The notes: generated by a model from the sequence alone, not told the origin. A DNA stretch of 64,000 bases from Straminergon stramineum (GCA_963920665.1 OY987263.1:43063218-43127217), one strand, 5' to 3'; positions 12,756 through 24,242 are shown, numbered from the stretch's first letter. Numbers and translations: made by a program.

Positions 12756-13251
12756 ATAACCACTAGTCCGACTCCCCCCCCCCAAAAAAAAGCAAAAAAC
12801 AAAACCAACCAAACCAAATGCTACGAGTTCATCAAGCAGCTTCCCCCTCGCTCCTAACATCGACAGGAAGCTAAGGGAGCCGACCCCTTACTAATCATAA
12901 ACCCAATGTGGCAACGTAGGGTGGAGAAATTTCAATCAGCAGGTGATTAGCAACAATTAATGTTGGCACAATTCGGAAGCAGTTTGTGGTGCATTACAAT
13001 TGGCTACAAGACTCTCAAATTTGGACCCAACCCTTCTTGGATTTTGCAACCAGCCCTTGGGTGAAAAGAGGAAGGTCTGTATGGCCAATATGGGTAGAAC
13101 AGAATCTTCAGCTTCAAAATTCGTAGTAATTATTTTGTGAGGAAAAAAAATCTGAAAAATTATGGAAACCTTATGAACTCTATTTCTGCTCATGGGAAAA
13201 ATTTCCCCACTGTTGAAACCTCCCTTGCAGTATGTGTATCTGCTTAAGTGG

Positions 13252-13578
13252 TCAGAAAGGGGTCGGCTCCCTAAAGGCATGGATCAATTTAGGGTTTCGT
13301 ACACTTGTACCCACAACCCAGGCAACCGGCTTTGCCTGCACCTGCATCTGCATCTGCACCTGAAGAAGTGAATGCTCCTCTGTCAGTGCTTCAATGGCAC
13401 TACTGACGGATTCCCTGCTGCCGCATGAATATTCTGTGCAGGAACTGAGGATCTGGCTGATATCCGAAATGCCAACTCTGTCATCGACACTGCGGAAAGA
13501 ACTGGAGAAGTGCCGTGCAATCTGTGAAGAGCCGGCCACGGCAGCAGGCAGGGCCGCAGCAGGCTCTGATGCGGCCAA
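13252..13578 (-). CDS. Possible orphan exon or ORF, low confidence
   Basis: A 108-residue open frame begins with an alanine-rich stretch (MAASEPAAALPAAVAG), continues with a Ser/Arg-rich segment that could resemble an organelle transit peptide, and contains a QVQMQMQVQ run. I do not recognise the protein and see no domain. The region is GC-richer than its flanks, which by itself produces long chance frames. Other overlapping frames of similar size exist on both strands, and no neighbouring exon is evident. This may equally be non-coding. Confidence 0.15.
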   Translation of the reverse strand: MAASEPAAALPAAVAGSSQIARHFSSSFRSVDDRVGISDISQILSSCTEYSCGSRESVSSAIEALTEEHSLLQVQMQMQVQAKPVAWVVGTSVRNPKLIHAFREPTPF

Positions 13579-13664
13579 GTGTGGCCTGCCTAGCTATATA
13601 TTCTATGCTAGGAGAGCTGCGCATTATTAACTTCGTATAGTCTACTACCACGGCACCTGCCACC

Positions 13665-13695
13665 TGAGTGAGTGAGTGAGTGAGTGAGTGAGTGA
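13665..13695. repeat. (TGAG)n microsatellite
   Basis: Seven full TGAG units and a partial one, uninterrupted. Confidence 0.95.
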
Positions 13696-13981
13696 CGGAG
13701 TGCTCTGCACCCTGGGTCTCATTAATAACTGATGAGTTATAGGAGAAGGCCTGGCTGAGTGCCTGGCAACTTCAGTTCACACTTCACAGGGGCAAAAAAG
13801 AAAAAGAAAAATGCTTGCTGCCGTGCTCAGAGGGACGGAGACTTCCGTATCTTAAGCTTAATCTTCCTCCGATCCTTCGTGAACTGCACCGAAATTATCA
13901 ACGCAGTGTACACATCGCACATGGTAAGTACACCTAAAATTGCACAAAGGAATGAGCAATTCAGCAAGGTTCCCATTACTA

Positions 13982-14189
13982 CAAGTAGAACCTCTCTTAC
14001 TGCATACTCTGTTAGTGCATAATATGCAACAGAGAGGTTTGTGGGTGGGTCCAATTTCACAGATTTTTTTTTGTAAAGAAGTGTAGTTAGATGCCATGTT
14101 AGTTAGTGACCATTCATGCACCTCTACAAATGCATAAAACTCTCTTAGTGCATAGTCTCGGCACTATGCACTAAGAGAGGTTCTACCTG
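13982..14189. mobile_element. pogo/Emigrant-like MITE
   Basis: This 208-bp element has ~26-bp terminal inverted repeats: CAAGTAGAACCTCTCTTACT on the left, and CAGGTAGAACCTCTCTTAGT read inward on the right, both continuing into GCATA. TA flanks it at 13980-13981 and 14190-14191. CAGTA-AACCTCT-type ends with TA duplication are the signature of pogo-class MITEs such as Emigrant. The internal GCATA palindromic blocks near both ends suggest subterminal repeats. It is non-coding and non-autonomous. Confidence 0.75.
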
Positions 14190-14468
14190 TATTAATAGCA
14201 AAAAAGCTTTTTATGGGGTCTTGTCAGAAGTTGAAAGGGGACTCTAGATTCTCTGTAAATGTTTTTTTTGGACATCATAATAATAAACTTTGAATTTTCA
14301 AAATTGTTGAAAATAGGGTTTAGGGGAACCAACCACAAAATGATTCTGAAGAATAGTAGAAGTTTGTTTTGGTTAAGAAAATCTAGACTGAGCGGTTTTA
14401 GAGAGCAATGGAAATTAGGTGTAGTTACCTTAACATGATTAGTAACTTGTTGATGCAATTCTCTACTA

Positions 14469-14824
14469 AGGTGAAATTCATAGAAATATCCAAAACTATT
14501 AGAAAAAGAAATTCAACATAGTTGGAGACACATTTTTCAAGGAAAAAAAAGACATTTTCATTGTATTAGCAACTGAAAATCAGAAATTTCCCCCCAAAAC
14601 AATTATAACTTTTTTGGACAAGTCATATAGTTTTTATTATAAAAGTAGAAGTTTCTTAGGCCATTGAAACTATATCATAGATTAGTCATGAAACCAAAAT
14701 CTAGAGTCTCAACAATCTACCAATTGCAATTATCTATGGGAACAATGTAATTGCACTTTTGGAGGACACTTTCAATAGAAGTCTACTTGTTAGGATACAA
14801 GGACAGTTTGGTGTGTTTTCAACT
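14469..14824. mobile_element. MITE family B, copy 1 (TA target site)
   Basis: The ends read AGGTGAAA plus a diverged stretch on the left and AGTTGAAAACACACCAAACT inward on the right, with TA outside each (14467-14468, 14825-14826). The 356-bp body matches 26740-27097 almost throughout; landmarks are GACACTTTCAATAGAAGTCT and AAACCAAAATCTAGA. A reversed, truncated copy lies at 28260-28545. It is non-coding. Confidence 0.75.
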
Positions 14825-14826
14825 TA

Positions 14827-17027
14827 GTGAGAAATGTTAAAGCAAGAGAAGATAAATTCATCAATTGATGTTAAAAAAAAGAAAGGAAAGGAAAGGTTGG
14901 AGAACAACTAAAATTGGGAACTTGAGGTTTTGTTAGAGTTCAACTCAACAAAACGAGTTCACCGAAGCAAAAGCTCAAGTTGGACTAACTTAAAGTATAC
15001 AACCTATTTTTGACAATGTACATTGTAGCATTGACTTACTCTTAAAGTGGCAACTTACTCAACTTGAACTTATATTTACTACAAAAGTAGTCTACATTTG
15101 TGCAAGTTAATCCTAGAAGGATGCCATGGACATAGAATCTTTCTACGTAGGACAGAAGCATAAATGTTCATCCTTGAAATTTTGTGTGAAAGGGGAAGGT
15201 CTTGCACTTGCAGAGTAGTTTGACCTCCAATGCGTACTTTTGGTTTTTTTTTTGGCAAATCATTCACACTGTACCCAAAAAAGGTTAATTTTGCATGGTG
15301 ACCCACCCGTCCTTCTGGGGTTAAGCGGAAGGGCTTCTCCTCCTTCGGTCAAGAGTCAACAAGTGACTGATGAGTGTACTACATTTACAACTAATAGGTC
15401 GCCCCATTCTCGGTAATCTAAAATCTTCAAAAACTGTGCAGTTTAGAGTAAGCTTATAACTGAGCGAAGGGGGATTTTATTTATTTATTATTTCATTTAT
15501 AACAAATGAAACGGAATTTCATTGCAAAAGGAGAAGATACAAAACCACCAGACACAAGTGGCCTGGAGAGCGAAGGGGGATTGATTGGCAGCTCAGTTAT
15601 CAGTGAAGCCTTGTAGGACTTGGTCAAAATATCGCTCTCGGGAAACCCACCAAGATGGCTACCGGTAAGTTATAGAATGATGTCAGTCCGCCCTCACTGC
15701 GGTCCCTCTCCAATAAGAGTCAGTAACTGCATTGGCAGCTCCAATTCGAGTCTGAAAGGACCTTGCGAATCATCAGTCACTTATTGAGCTCGAGCTCGCC
15801 AGGAAGGCCACTCTGCTTCTGTTTCACTCCCCCTTTTCTAGATGCATGGACTTCGCATGCGTCGACTTTTATTGAAAGAGCTTGACCGGTAACTAGAATA
15901 CTCAGCAGGGAGATTCCGATGAGTACTTTAACAGGAAGTCCGAGGTAACGACCCACGAGGACTGCTCACCAAGTTGGAGAAATTTTCAAACATGAACAAG
16001 AGATAATTCTTTATTCATACTTTCTGAGAACATACCTGTTAATTTGAGAGGCCCTTGTCTACTGTTTTGGCGACATTACAGTCTGTCAAATCATGACAAG
16101 GCCTTTAGTTCGTTTTGTTTTCCTGAGACAAAGCTGATAAGGTCATATGAAGTCGATGGAATTAATAAGAAAACAAAAACATGTCCATATAAAGGCTGCA
16201 TATGCCTTGTACTCAGGTATTGCTCACCAGAACTTAGCCTAAAAAAGAAAAGAAAATAAGCTCTGATTTCCTACTTCCCGCGATGTCTTTGTACAGTAAA
16301 GCAAGGATACATGTGCCATATTACGCTATTCCTCACTTCCATTTTCTTTGGTAATACAATCATGTATACCTTTACTTCAGTTTCCTTCCTGCACTGCAAA
16401 ACACACAACATTCTTCTAACAGTTCGTCTTCATGTGATGCTCTGGCAACGGCATTTTGCATATTGAGGCACCGAAGCAGAAAGAACCCAATTTCGTGCAA
16501 GCGTAGCGGAGTTCTCAAGGACTTTCAGGAAGTATCCCTAGGCAGCTGCATAGCATTCCAAACCGGTTGGAAAGGATAGCCCTTCCGACGTTCTCCTTCC
16601 TTAAAGACTTCGCGTGGATATCAATAGGAGCAGGCCTGACAGGAATCAATCAAACCACTCTTTCAATATAGCCAGCCCCACATATCATGATTGAAAGCCA
16701 AGAAGACGAGACTGAGGTCGCAAACTACTGGACCTCGGATCCTACCAACTCTGCGAAGGAAAGCAGAGAGAATCATAGAACTTGGCCATGATAAGATCCT
16801 ATTATTTGCAAAATAAATGAGTCCAGAATAGGAAGCCACATGACAGAGTTCATGAGAGTGCTTGCAACTTGAGTCCACTGAGGCGAAGATAAAGCTATGA
16901 TTCAACATTCCTTCAACAATGCAAGAAGGAGGCTCGGATATCACCGATCGAACCTAAAAACTGTCAAGTCGGAGCCAATTGTCAAAAACTCCCAATTGAA
17001 CAGCACGAAGGTAAACCAAAGACATCG
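14827..17027. other. Gene-flanking DNA downstream of DUF688-type gene
   Basis: Composition climbs from AT-rich to mixed at about 15300. No convincing reading frame is present. At about 15470-15560 a short tract resembles, on the minus strand, the 3' tail of a plant LINE (a GGTTTTGTATCTTCTCC-like stretch followed by AATAAA-type repeats), with weak support. The part nearest 17027 probably includes the 3' untranslated region of the minus-strand gene. Confidence 0.35.
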
Positions 17028-18044
17028 TCAAAGTCGGAAAACGCACCTCGATCTTGCATTGGACCGGGACAGCTGCGGAGTAAGAGCAATGTTCTCCGCA
17101 TCGCCAAACCCATTGCACTTCTCCTGTTTATCCTTCAACAACTCCATCCTCGACTGCACTCGCCGAGGCTTCATTTGCTCGTTCCTCCCCGTCGCCATAG
17201 CCATATCGGTGAACAAAAGCTCCTTCAACATACCCCCTTGCACACTCGTCTTCTGAGCAGGCGAATCCTGGGGTGAACCCGCATTGGTAGACCCGCCAGA
17301 AGCAGACGAAGGAGAAGAAGACGATGACACTGAAGAAATCGAGCTGTCGCTGGAGAAGTAATGCTCACGGTGAAGGAATCGAAGGGGAGACAACGACCTG
17401 TGCTTCCGTTCCTGCATTCCCAGCACAGTCGTCTCCTCGTCTGTCGTCATTGTGAATCCACACAAGTTTGGCACTTTCACGGATCCCTGCGGTGACGGAA
17501 AGCTCTTGAAGGAGCCGCTACTACTGGAGACCTCTGAGCAGGAAGACGAGTCTGAGTGGCGGAGATGCTGCAGTCGTGGTGGAAGTCGTAAGCTCGGAAC
17601 AAGCTTGCCGTTGGAGAAAAGATCCTCAGCTGTTGTTGCAGGTACTGGTGGCTCCACGAAACGGCTGCTGAATTCGAACTCCGTGTTGGAAGACTCACGA
17701 GACAGGCTCTCGGTTGACGTTGTGTCCGAGGTGCAATTGCTGCTGGTTGAGGAGCCTTGGTGCATCGTCTCCTCCGTTTCCTCCGTCTCGTAAGAGATTG
17801 AAGGTATGTTGAGAGGCTCCTTCTTTGGTGTGCCTGGAGTGAGCTCCCAAGCGAAGGGAATCGCAGCAAGAACCTCACCTAATGGTGCTTCCTCAACTTC
17901 CTTCGTGAAGGCGCGTCGGGGACTGGAAGGGGCGCTTGTGTAAGGCGTCGGAAGGGAAAGCTCATCGATGTCATCCTCGATGTCACCGAAATTGTTGTTC
18001 CGACGAGGGGAACTACTCAACCTCAATATGGAGAGCGCTTCCAT
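17028..18044 (-). CDS. DUF688-type serine-rich plant protein
   Basis: A single open exon encodes 338 residues. Residues 62-74 read IPFAWELTPGTPK, the P-F-x-W-E-x-x-P-G-x-P motif that marks the plant DUF688 group of uncharacterised proteins. An N-terminal TSAPSSPRR segment (about 36-44) and long serine-rich, low-complexity stretches suggest a disordered, possibly phosphorylated protein. A more ordered basic segment near 277-310 (MLKELLFTDMAMATG then a KPRRVQSRMELLKD run) is the best candidate for a second conserved piece. There is no signal peptide or membrane span. The start is supported by the sharp onset of the conserved-looking MEALSILRLSSSP. A good splice donor (GAG then GTGCGT, intron base 1 at 17046) lies seven codons before the stop, so an alternative last exon is possible. 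The biochemical role is unknown. Confidence 0.8.
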   Translation of the reverse strand: MEALSILRLSSSPRRNNNFGDIEDDIDELSLPTPYTSAPSSPRRAFTKEVEEAPLGEVLAAIPFAWELTPGTPKKEPLNIPSISYETEETEETMHQGSSTSSNCTSDTTSTESLSRESSNTEFEFSSRFVEPPVPATTAEDLFSNGKLVPSLRLPPRLQHLRHSDSSSCSEVSSSSGSFKSFPSPQGSVKVPNLCGFTMTTDEETTVLGMQERKHRSLSPLRFLHREHYFSSDSSISSVSSSSSPSSASGGSTNAGSPQDSPAQKTSVQGGMLKELLFTDMAMATGRNEQMKPRRVQSRMELLKDKQEKCNGFGDAENIALTPQLSRSNARSRCVFRL

Positions 18045-20230
18045 CTCGAACAGCTGGTTGAACTTCCACAGATTGAAAACTTTCTCACCAATCGCAACTC
18101 GGGGTTTCGCACTCGCTAATACTCGCTTGGTGGTGCGGCGGCCATGACCAAGGTGCGGCGACGAATTCAGCTCGATGAAGAGTATTCAGCGTGAATTTCA
18201 AGAATCTCCCAAAATCGTGCAAACTGCGGAGCTCATGATGCCAATGTAATGTCCGCAGTCCGCACTGCAATTGAATCCCACCAAACTGCGTATCAGTACA
18301 ATATTGCACTGGACAGAAAAAAATTCCCGTGAATGCAAAAATCGGAAAGAATTCGAGATGAACTTTTGGAAATGTCACGAAAACCTCTTCTACATATACA
18401 ATTCCATACCCCAGGTGGTTCCGCCACGAGAATTTCAGAGCTACCAACTACCGGCAAGTGTGGGAGACAAGGGAACTAACTTCACCACAAATTCGATTAA
18501 GCCAAGAAAGCCAGAAAGCGGGAATCCATGATCCTTCTGAAGAAAGGAACAATGCTTTTCTGAAAAAGGGTGGAAAACAATAACGTCACCTCAAAACGAG
18601 GGTCCCAAATTGGAAGTACAGAATCAAGGATACTGGAGATCAAAGAGCGCAAAAGAAAGTGAGAAGATGGACAAGTACCACAACCAGCAACTGTTCTTCA
18701 CCGGCTTGCCTTCCTAAAAGCAAGCTTATTACTTAGCAAAGCAATACGGTCTTCGTGAGAATCACGGTTCTACGGGCGCGCCAAGCCGCCGCCCCGACCT
18801 CAGATTGCAAGACCGAGGAATACTGGGACGAGCCGATCCACTTGCAAGGGCCCGGGGCAAGCGACCACCAACAGTGGTGACTCGTGAGACAAATGCGTGG
18901 ATACCACAGTGATACAGCTACAGTAGGAACCCCCTACCACAAAAAAGATGCGGTATATAACCAGATGCAGCAAGAATTCATGGAAATACAGTAAAAAACT
19001 CATTGGCCGATTGGACGCTTCCGCAAAGTAGCCAGCCAGAGCCCCCACTTGATGATGATGATGAGAACGAGAATTCAATACCTGAATATCTTTAGTGGAA
19101 GACCGGGCGTGACTCCCGAGGAGTCCCCTCTCACCAGATAGAGTTGTGGGTAAATTTAGACTGCGTTGGCTTGTCCGAACTTGCGGTGAAGTCGCAGTCG
19201 CAGATTCTCCTTTGGAGCTTCCGGGAATTGGGGCGATCCGTGACGCTGCAGGATATTTGTTTTTTTTGCGAGAAACTGAACGCTCACTTCACTTGGAGCA
19301 GTCTCCAAGGCGATGCAGGAAAGAAGGAACGAAAGAGCGGAACTATAAGCTCACTGCACACGGGAAGACCTTCAGAGTAGTACTGTAACTGTCCTTCGCG
19401 ACAGTTGGAGAGGGCTACTAATAATATAGCGTTTCCAAGTCAAACACAGGACCTCCACCAGGCAACAGAAGCTCATGAAGTCAAGACCACGCGGAACACC
19501 CGGCTTAGCTACCCCACTTGGACTATTCTTTGGTAAAACTTAATCCCCCTTGCAAATTAAGCTTACATTCTCACCAAATCCCAGCATCCAAATCCCAGCA
19601 AGCAAGCAAATCCCTCCGCATACCAAAAACACCAGCAATCCCACTGGCTATTTACCCTTCAAGCGCACCTTCAACATCAGAATTTGGGCAGCAATGAACT
19701 CAACCTCCACAGCTCACCAACAATCATGAGCTACAAAGGAATTCATATCTCCAAATGACAGAAGCCACGACTACAACCACCATGAAGCCAATCCATGGAA
19801 ATCACTGAGAGCTCGCGCAGTATAAAACACTGGCCTCAATAGCTACAAAACGAAAGAAACAGACGAGCAGAAAGAACCTCACTGCTCGACAAACAACAGG
19901 AACAAACCCCATATTCAATTATATCGCCATAGCCAGCGACTCACCTCCAATCGTTGTAACAAGATCCTATCAATCAAACAACTGAAAAAACCATAACCAG
20001 GAATCATTCGGAGTGATTCTTGACATGGGTCTTTGTGTTCTTGGAAATCTCGGAAATGTATCTTGGCAGGTTGGGTTGGGATCACGCTAAGCTATGATTT
20101 CGGCGAACCGAGATTGGAGATCCATGCTATCATTCAGGGGTTCAATTCTTGCAAAGTGTTTCATTAGGCTATAGTGCGTCGGCGTCGGCGTCGGCGTCGG
20201 GTTTAACAAGAAAGTACGAAGATGGGGTTT
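18045..20230 (-). other. Long GC-richer 5' leader/intron region of DUF688-type gene
   Basis: About 2.2 kb upstream of the start codon keeps gene-like composition but carries no recognised protein frame. The simplest reading is a 5' untranslated region with one or more introns; I could not place the splice sites with confidence. Short frames on both strands here look like chance. Confidence 0.35.
20176..20200. repeat. (GGCGTC)4 hexanucleotide repeat
   Basis: Four tandem copies of GGCGTC-type units. On the minus strand, relative to the DUF688-type gene, this is GACGCC, a position compatible with the transcribed leader near the promoter. Confidence 0.9.
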
Positions 20231-20249
20231 CCACATCAGATTTTTGAGA

Positions 20250-20290
20250 GGTCCACGTCACGTTACACCAATCACAAAATGACATGTGGC
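20250..20290 (-). promoter_or_regulatory. Candidate promoter elements of DUF688-type gene
   Basis: The minus strand contains TGACGTGGAC, an ACGT-core element of the kind bound by plant bZIP factors. Next to it, the plus strand has CCAATCA, a CCAAT-type box. Position just outside the GC-richer island fits a promoter, but no transcription start can be placed. Confidence 0.3.
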
Positions 20291-21626
20291 GATGGGGGTG
20301 ACTCTGCTTGTGGCGCCTATGAGGGCAGAGGAATTAGGGAAAGTGCTATTGTTTTGTTCAGGTGATACAGTTCTGTTTGAACTATAGCTGCCTATTCCTG
20401 TGACTGAAATTTTGGTTGCATTTTTGGGGGGAGGTTTTGCTATGGTTTTTAATGAGCATGAATTCAGTTTGTGGGGAGTGGCAGAATTTCAGGAATGAGG
20501 GTCATGGTTATTTTTGAACTTAACCCTGAAAGATCTTTGGGGAATTGTATGTACGGTGGTGCTGTATTTGACTTGTAGAGTGTGTAAAAATATGGCAAGA
20601 CATACATTGTTGGATTGATAATTCAACACTTATCATCTTTCATTTGTATGTCATTTTCCCATCTAAACCTTATCACCTTCAAATACAACACCATATAGAA
20701 AGAAAATGTAATAATTTTATTCCTTATGAGATATGTAGGAGGTGCAATAATGATCCACATTAGAAGTGGCATGTATCATTAGCATACATCAAAACCTTTA
20801 TTGCTACCATGATATACAATCAATTTATGAACCTTTGTATATATTTATTTTTTTCAAAATTAGATTTCTTAAGATTTTTAAGGTCTTAAGTAATTTTTGG
20901 CACACAATGAACTTTAAGATCATTTTTTAAGTTGTGGAAATTTGTCGTAATATTGTTTACCTTCTTGGTGTTGGTTTGGTAGTAGGCTTTTCTCCAAGGC
21001 TTGGCCCTCACGGCTTTCTACTGTTTATTCTTGGTTTTCTTCTTGAAATAAACTCCGGGTTAAAAAAATTTTAAAATTTTAAAAAAAAACTCGATTATTA
21101 TTGTTTGGCACATTTATTGGAAGAAGGTAAAGTACAAATACAATTTCCATATTTTCAAAAGCAGAGGAGTGTCCGTTTGGGTCATAAAATTTTTGAAAAG
21201 CAGAGGAGTAAGCTTAACTTATTATAAGAGAACTCCAGTTGGCTTGAGGGGCAACCAGCACCCATATGGACTTATGGAGTAGTCGGTTCCTTCAAGGTCC
21301 CACATTTTTTCATTTATTTTTTGAAACAAACAAAACGGATTTTATTTTTTATTTTTGTATTCTCTGAAACATATGGACAATTCCCATTGAAATAGGAAAC
21401 TCTGATGAAACGAAATTTATATTGCAAGGACAAGGTTTCACATTTTTTAATGACATTGGGTAGCCCTTGAAAAGTTTTGTTTTCATAATTATGTAAGAAA
21501 AATATTATTGGGTACCGGTATAAGTTATAGCTTTTGAAATTAATATTTCACAAGCGTTGGCAGTGACTGATAACAGCAGCTTTCTGTTACTGCAAAATCA
21601 CGGCACTGGAACTCATTCAGTAGGTG
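20291..21626. other. Intergenic DNA with possible LINE 3' remnant
   Basis: No gene is seen. At about 20960-21090 the plus strand reads like a plant LINE 3' end (CTTCTTGAAATAAACTCCGG followed by A/T-rich tail), but there is no coding part next to it, so support is weak. Confidence 0.3.
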
Positions 21627-21955
21627 AGGTGGGTAGACGCCCCCAAACCACCACTTTATGCTACTGTGCCTAGATACTATTATTGGATTGGTCAATTTTT
21701 TTTTTAAAAGTTACACAAATAAAATGGGAGACTGGTCAAATTTTCATATATTCTTGTTGGCAAGTGAAAGGAGGGTCCAATGCTCCAAAGAATGGGATAT
21801 TTGGATACCATATGGAAAAGTTATGAAGGGTTGAAGTTTTTTTGGTAGATGTTCTAAAATCGTCTCTTTCACATAGGTACATATTGATTTTTAGGATCAT
21901 GTTTACAAAGTGATGATGGGGATTTTGGTTTGTGGCGCACTTGGGGATCCACCCT
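21627..21955. mobile_element. MITE family A, copy 3, reversed
   Basis: The segment is the inverse of the copies at 5689-5970 and 31968-32237. Paired landmarks include TGGTCAAATTTTCATAT, CCAAAGAATG, TTGGATACCATATG and AAAAGTTAT. The outer ends, AGGTGGGTAGACGCCCCCAA and (inward) AGGGTGGATCCCCAA, are more eroded than in the other copies and the TA on the outside is lost. Confidence 0.65.
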
Positions 21956-22235
21956 AGTCATAATTTTGTGTGCAATATAATATTCCATTGGCATGATTTT
22001 ACAACAGAAAGCATTCAATAAGGTAGAGGAATTTAAAAACATGAATCCTTCATCCTTAATCCCTAAAAGGTCCAAAGAACCATTATTTGACCTCTCACTT
22101 GTTCAACAAGTAAAAAATTTAACTTCATATTCTTACATTTTGAGACGTATTTTTGAATGAATTTCATATCATAATGTTCAAATTGGAGGGAAAAGCTCAA
22201 AAATACAATCAATATCGTACAAGAAGCTTGATGTA

Positions 22236-24240
22236 CAGTGGGGCTCAATAAGTCTTGCACCCACACTATGAAGTCCTTTAAGATTTTCCTTTTTAATATA
22301 TTATTAAGAAAATTCTATCAAAACTATCCTATTAAATCTATTGCTTTATGGAATCTTAACCAACATATAAAATTTCAATGTCCAAAAATAGGAACTCCAT
22401 TTTTGGTGAATTATTTTTTTTTTCATCACTATATATATTAATTAATTGAAAAATAAATGTGATGATTTTTTAAAATTTGATTGCACATGTATTTTGGAAA
22501 CATCATTGTCCACATCTTTTGTATTACAAAGACTCATACTACGTAGGTAAAATTTTCCTCTATGTGACTTTAATGAGTTTAGTAATTTTCTTTCAAACAC
22601 ATTCAAGGCAAAGGAAAAGAAGTTCATGTATTACACAAAGATTTGAACAAAAGTAGGCATATAAGGTACCAATAGAGAGCTATAGTATTGTAGAAGCCTA
22701 CTATAACACAAATTTTACATTATGTCTTATTCACTAGAAACTACGTTCAAACAAAGAGGTACATCCACTAACATTGAGTGCTACCACCTTTAGCTGCTAT
22801 CACAACTTCCATTTGATTTTGCATAGTAGAAATCAACTTTTGGATGCTTTCTTGAGATATATCCTCCCATGCCAAGTTCACTATTGTCCACATTTCATCT
22901 ATGTTTTGGGGTCTACATCTTTTTTGCACTTCATCTTTGACTTGCTTCCACACATTCTCAATAGGATTGAGGTCAAGAGAATTTGTTGGCCATTCAAGCT
23001 TTGTCAATCCAAGTTGTTCCCTCCAAAACTTTTGTGCATTGCTGCGATGTACTGGTGCACCATCTTCCATCAAAATGAGGTGGTCATGGTGCCAATAATA
23101 ATACTCTAATGCTCCCTCACACACTATCTCTACAAAGTCCATAGCAATGCGTTTGTTAGGAGGGAATAACACCAAATAAGTTTTAGTAGAGCCAGTGAAA
23201 GCACCCCATACCATAATTGAAGTCCTTCCGGATTTGAATGTATGTGCTAAGCAATCCCAATTGTAGCGTTAGTAAACTGTCCACTATACTTGAATTTGAC
23301 ATGATTGTTTTCCGACTTCAAATGATGACTCGTTTGTCCAAATCACATCGTTCCAATCATAAACCATCCAAAGCACGTGTTGTTTTGCAAAGGCCAACCT
23401 CTTAACTCTATTTATATCATTCAAGAATGGTTTCTTAACTGCAATGTAACCATTAACACCAAGCTCATGAATCTCTTTACGTAAAGTCCCCATGCCCACA
23501 TGAGGTATAATATTCTCACAAAGTTCCGCAAGAGGAGCACAACAGTTACTACTAAGATCTCTCATGAGCCTTCTCCTACCTTGATCACTTAACTTATGTG
23601 GCCTACCAAGCTTATTTGTTGGCTTTACAAAGCCACATTCATTGTATCTCTTCAAGACCTTTGAAATTGTTGATTTGGATCTTCCTACAATGTCTCTAAT
23701 TTTGCTCAATGTCAAGCCAGCTTCTCTCATGCCAACTATCATATTTCTCACATCATCTAGCACATAACTTCCTATCATGATGCAAAGTTCATTGACACTA
23801 CTTAAAACTCCACAAAGTTTGCTTCTAGAACTCTTAGCAATGTCACATACTCAATATCCTGCACAAACATCAATGTTTTCTCACAAAACTTCTAGACTAT
23901 GTATGCAAACAAAAATCACTACAAGTATGCACACTCTCATGTCTATCCTGTCAACCCCAAAGCTTGTAAAAATCTACTATTTCTAATTTCTTGCAATGAA
24001 AATTTCAAGTACAGCATTGAACTTTTAAACTGAGCTTATTGTTTTCTAATTGATCCACTTGTCAAAAAGAAGGATATTTTTGAAAAATATCATGAGTCAC
24101 ATCAAGCTACATAACTCAACATGACACATGCCAAAAAACTCCATCAAATATCCCAGGTGACATGCCAGCATTGTGTTTTGGAAGGAGTGTAAATGCCTTA
24201 GAGTTTCTAATGGGGTTGCAAGACTTATTGAAGGCCACTG
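22236..24240 (-). mobile_element. Tc1-like DNA transposon, full length
   Basis: A 2005-bp element with terminal inverted repeats of about 27 bp: the left end is CAGTGGGGCTCAATAAGTCT, and the right end read inward is CAGTGGCCTTCAATAAGTCT, both continuing TTGCA. TA lies directly outside both ends (22234-22235 and 24241-24242), the duplicated target of Tc1/mariner transposons. It contains one minus-strand transposase gene that is broken (see 22768-23778). The ends are in far better condition than the gene, so it might still be moved by a transposase supplied from another copy. Confidence 0.92.
22768..23778 (-). pseudogene. Tc1-type DD34E transposase, broken
   Basis: Two collinear open frames make up one transposase. 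The first (23284-23778, 164 residues) has the N-terminal paired-type helix-turn-helix domain (residues ~5-60, with an LSKIRDIVGRSKSTIS-type core and GRPHKLSD) and ends just after the first catalytic box, which reads IWTNESSFE. In Tc1 enzymes that box is normally WTDES, so the first metal-binding Asp is Asn here. The second (22768-23214, 148 residues) starts in the SGRTSIMVWGAF region and carries the second Asp in MEDGAPVHRS. The third acidic residue, Glu in DLNPIENVW, follows 34 residues later, the classic DD34E spacing. Between the frames, stop codons and a frameshift (about 23215-23284) split the gene. The transposase would excise and insert the element at TA sites; this copy cannot. Confidence 0.9.
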
Positions 24241-24242
24241 TA

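Larger units (their letters stand above)
12756..13979. other. GC-richer tract, no confirmed gene
   Basis: Composition rises here and a minus-strand open frame at 13252-13578 (listed separately) stands out. No splice pattern or recognised domain confirms a gene. C-rich and A-rich runs lie at 12774-12790. Confidence 0.35.

Noticed and set aside
17452..17878. Open frames of 113 and 133 residues opposite or overlapping the DUF688-type gene
   Set aside because: Both are produced by the skewed serine and glutamate codons of the real gene read in other frames.
18085..18531. Frames on both strands upstream of the DUF688-type gene
   Set aside because: They lie in the presumed leader and lack any domain or codon pattern consistent with a protein.
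22774..23109. Plus-strand frames across the Tc1-like transposase
   Set aside because: Antisense shadows of the minus-strand transposase.
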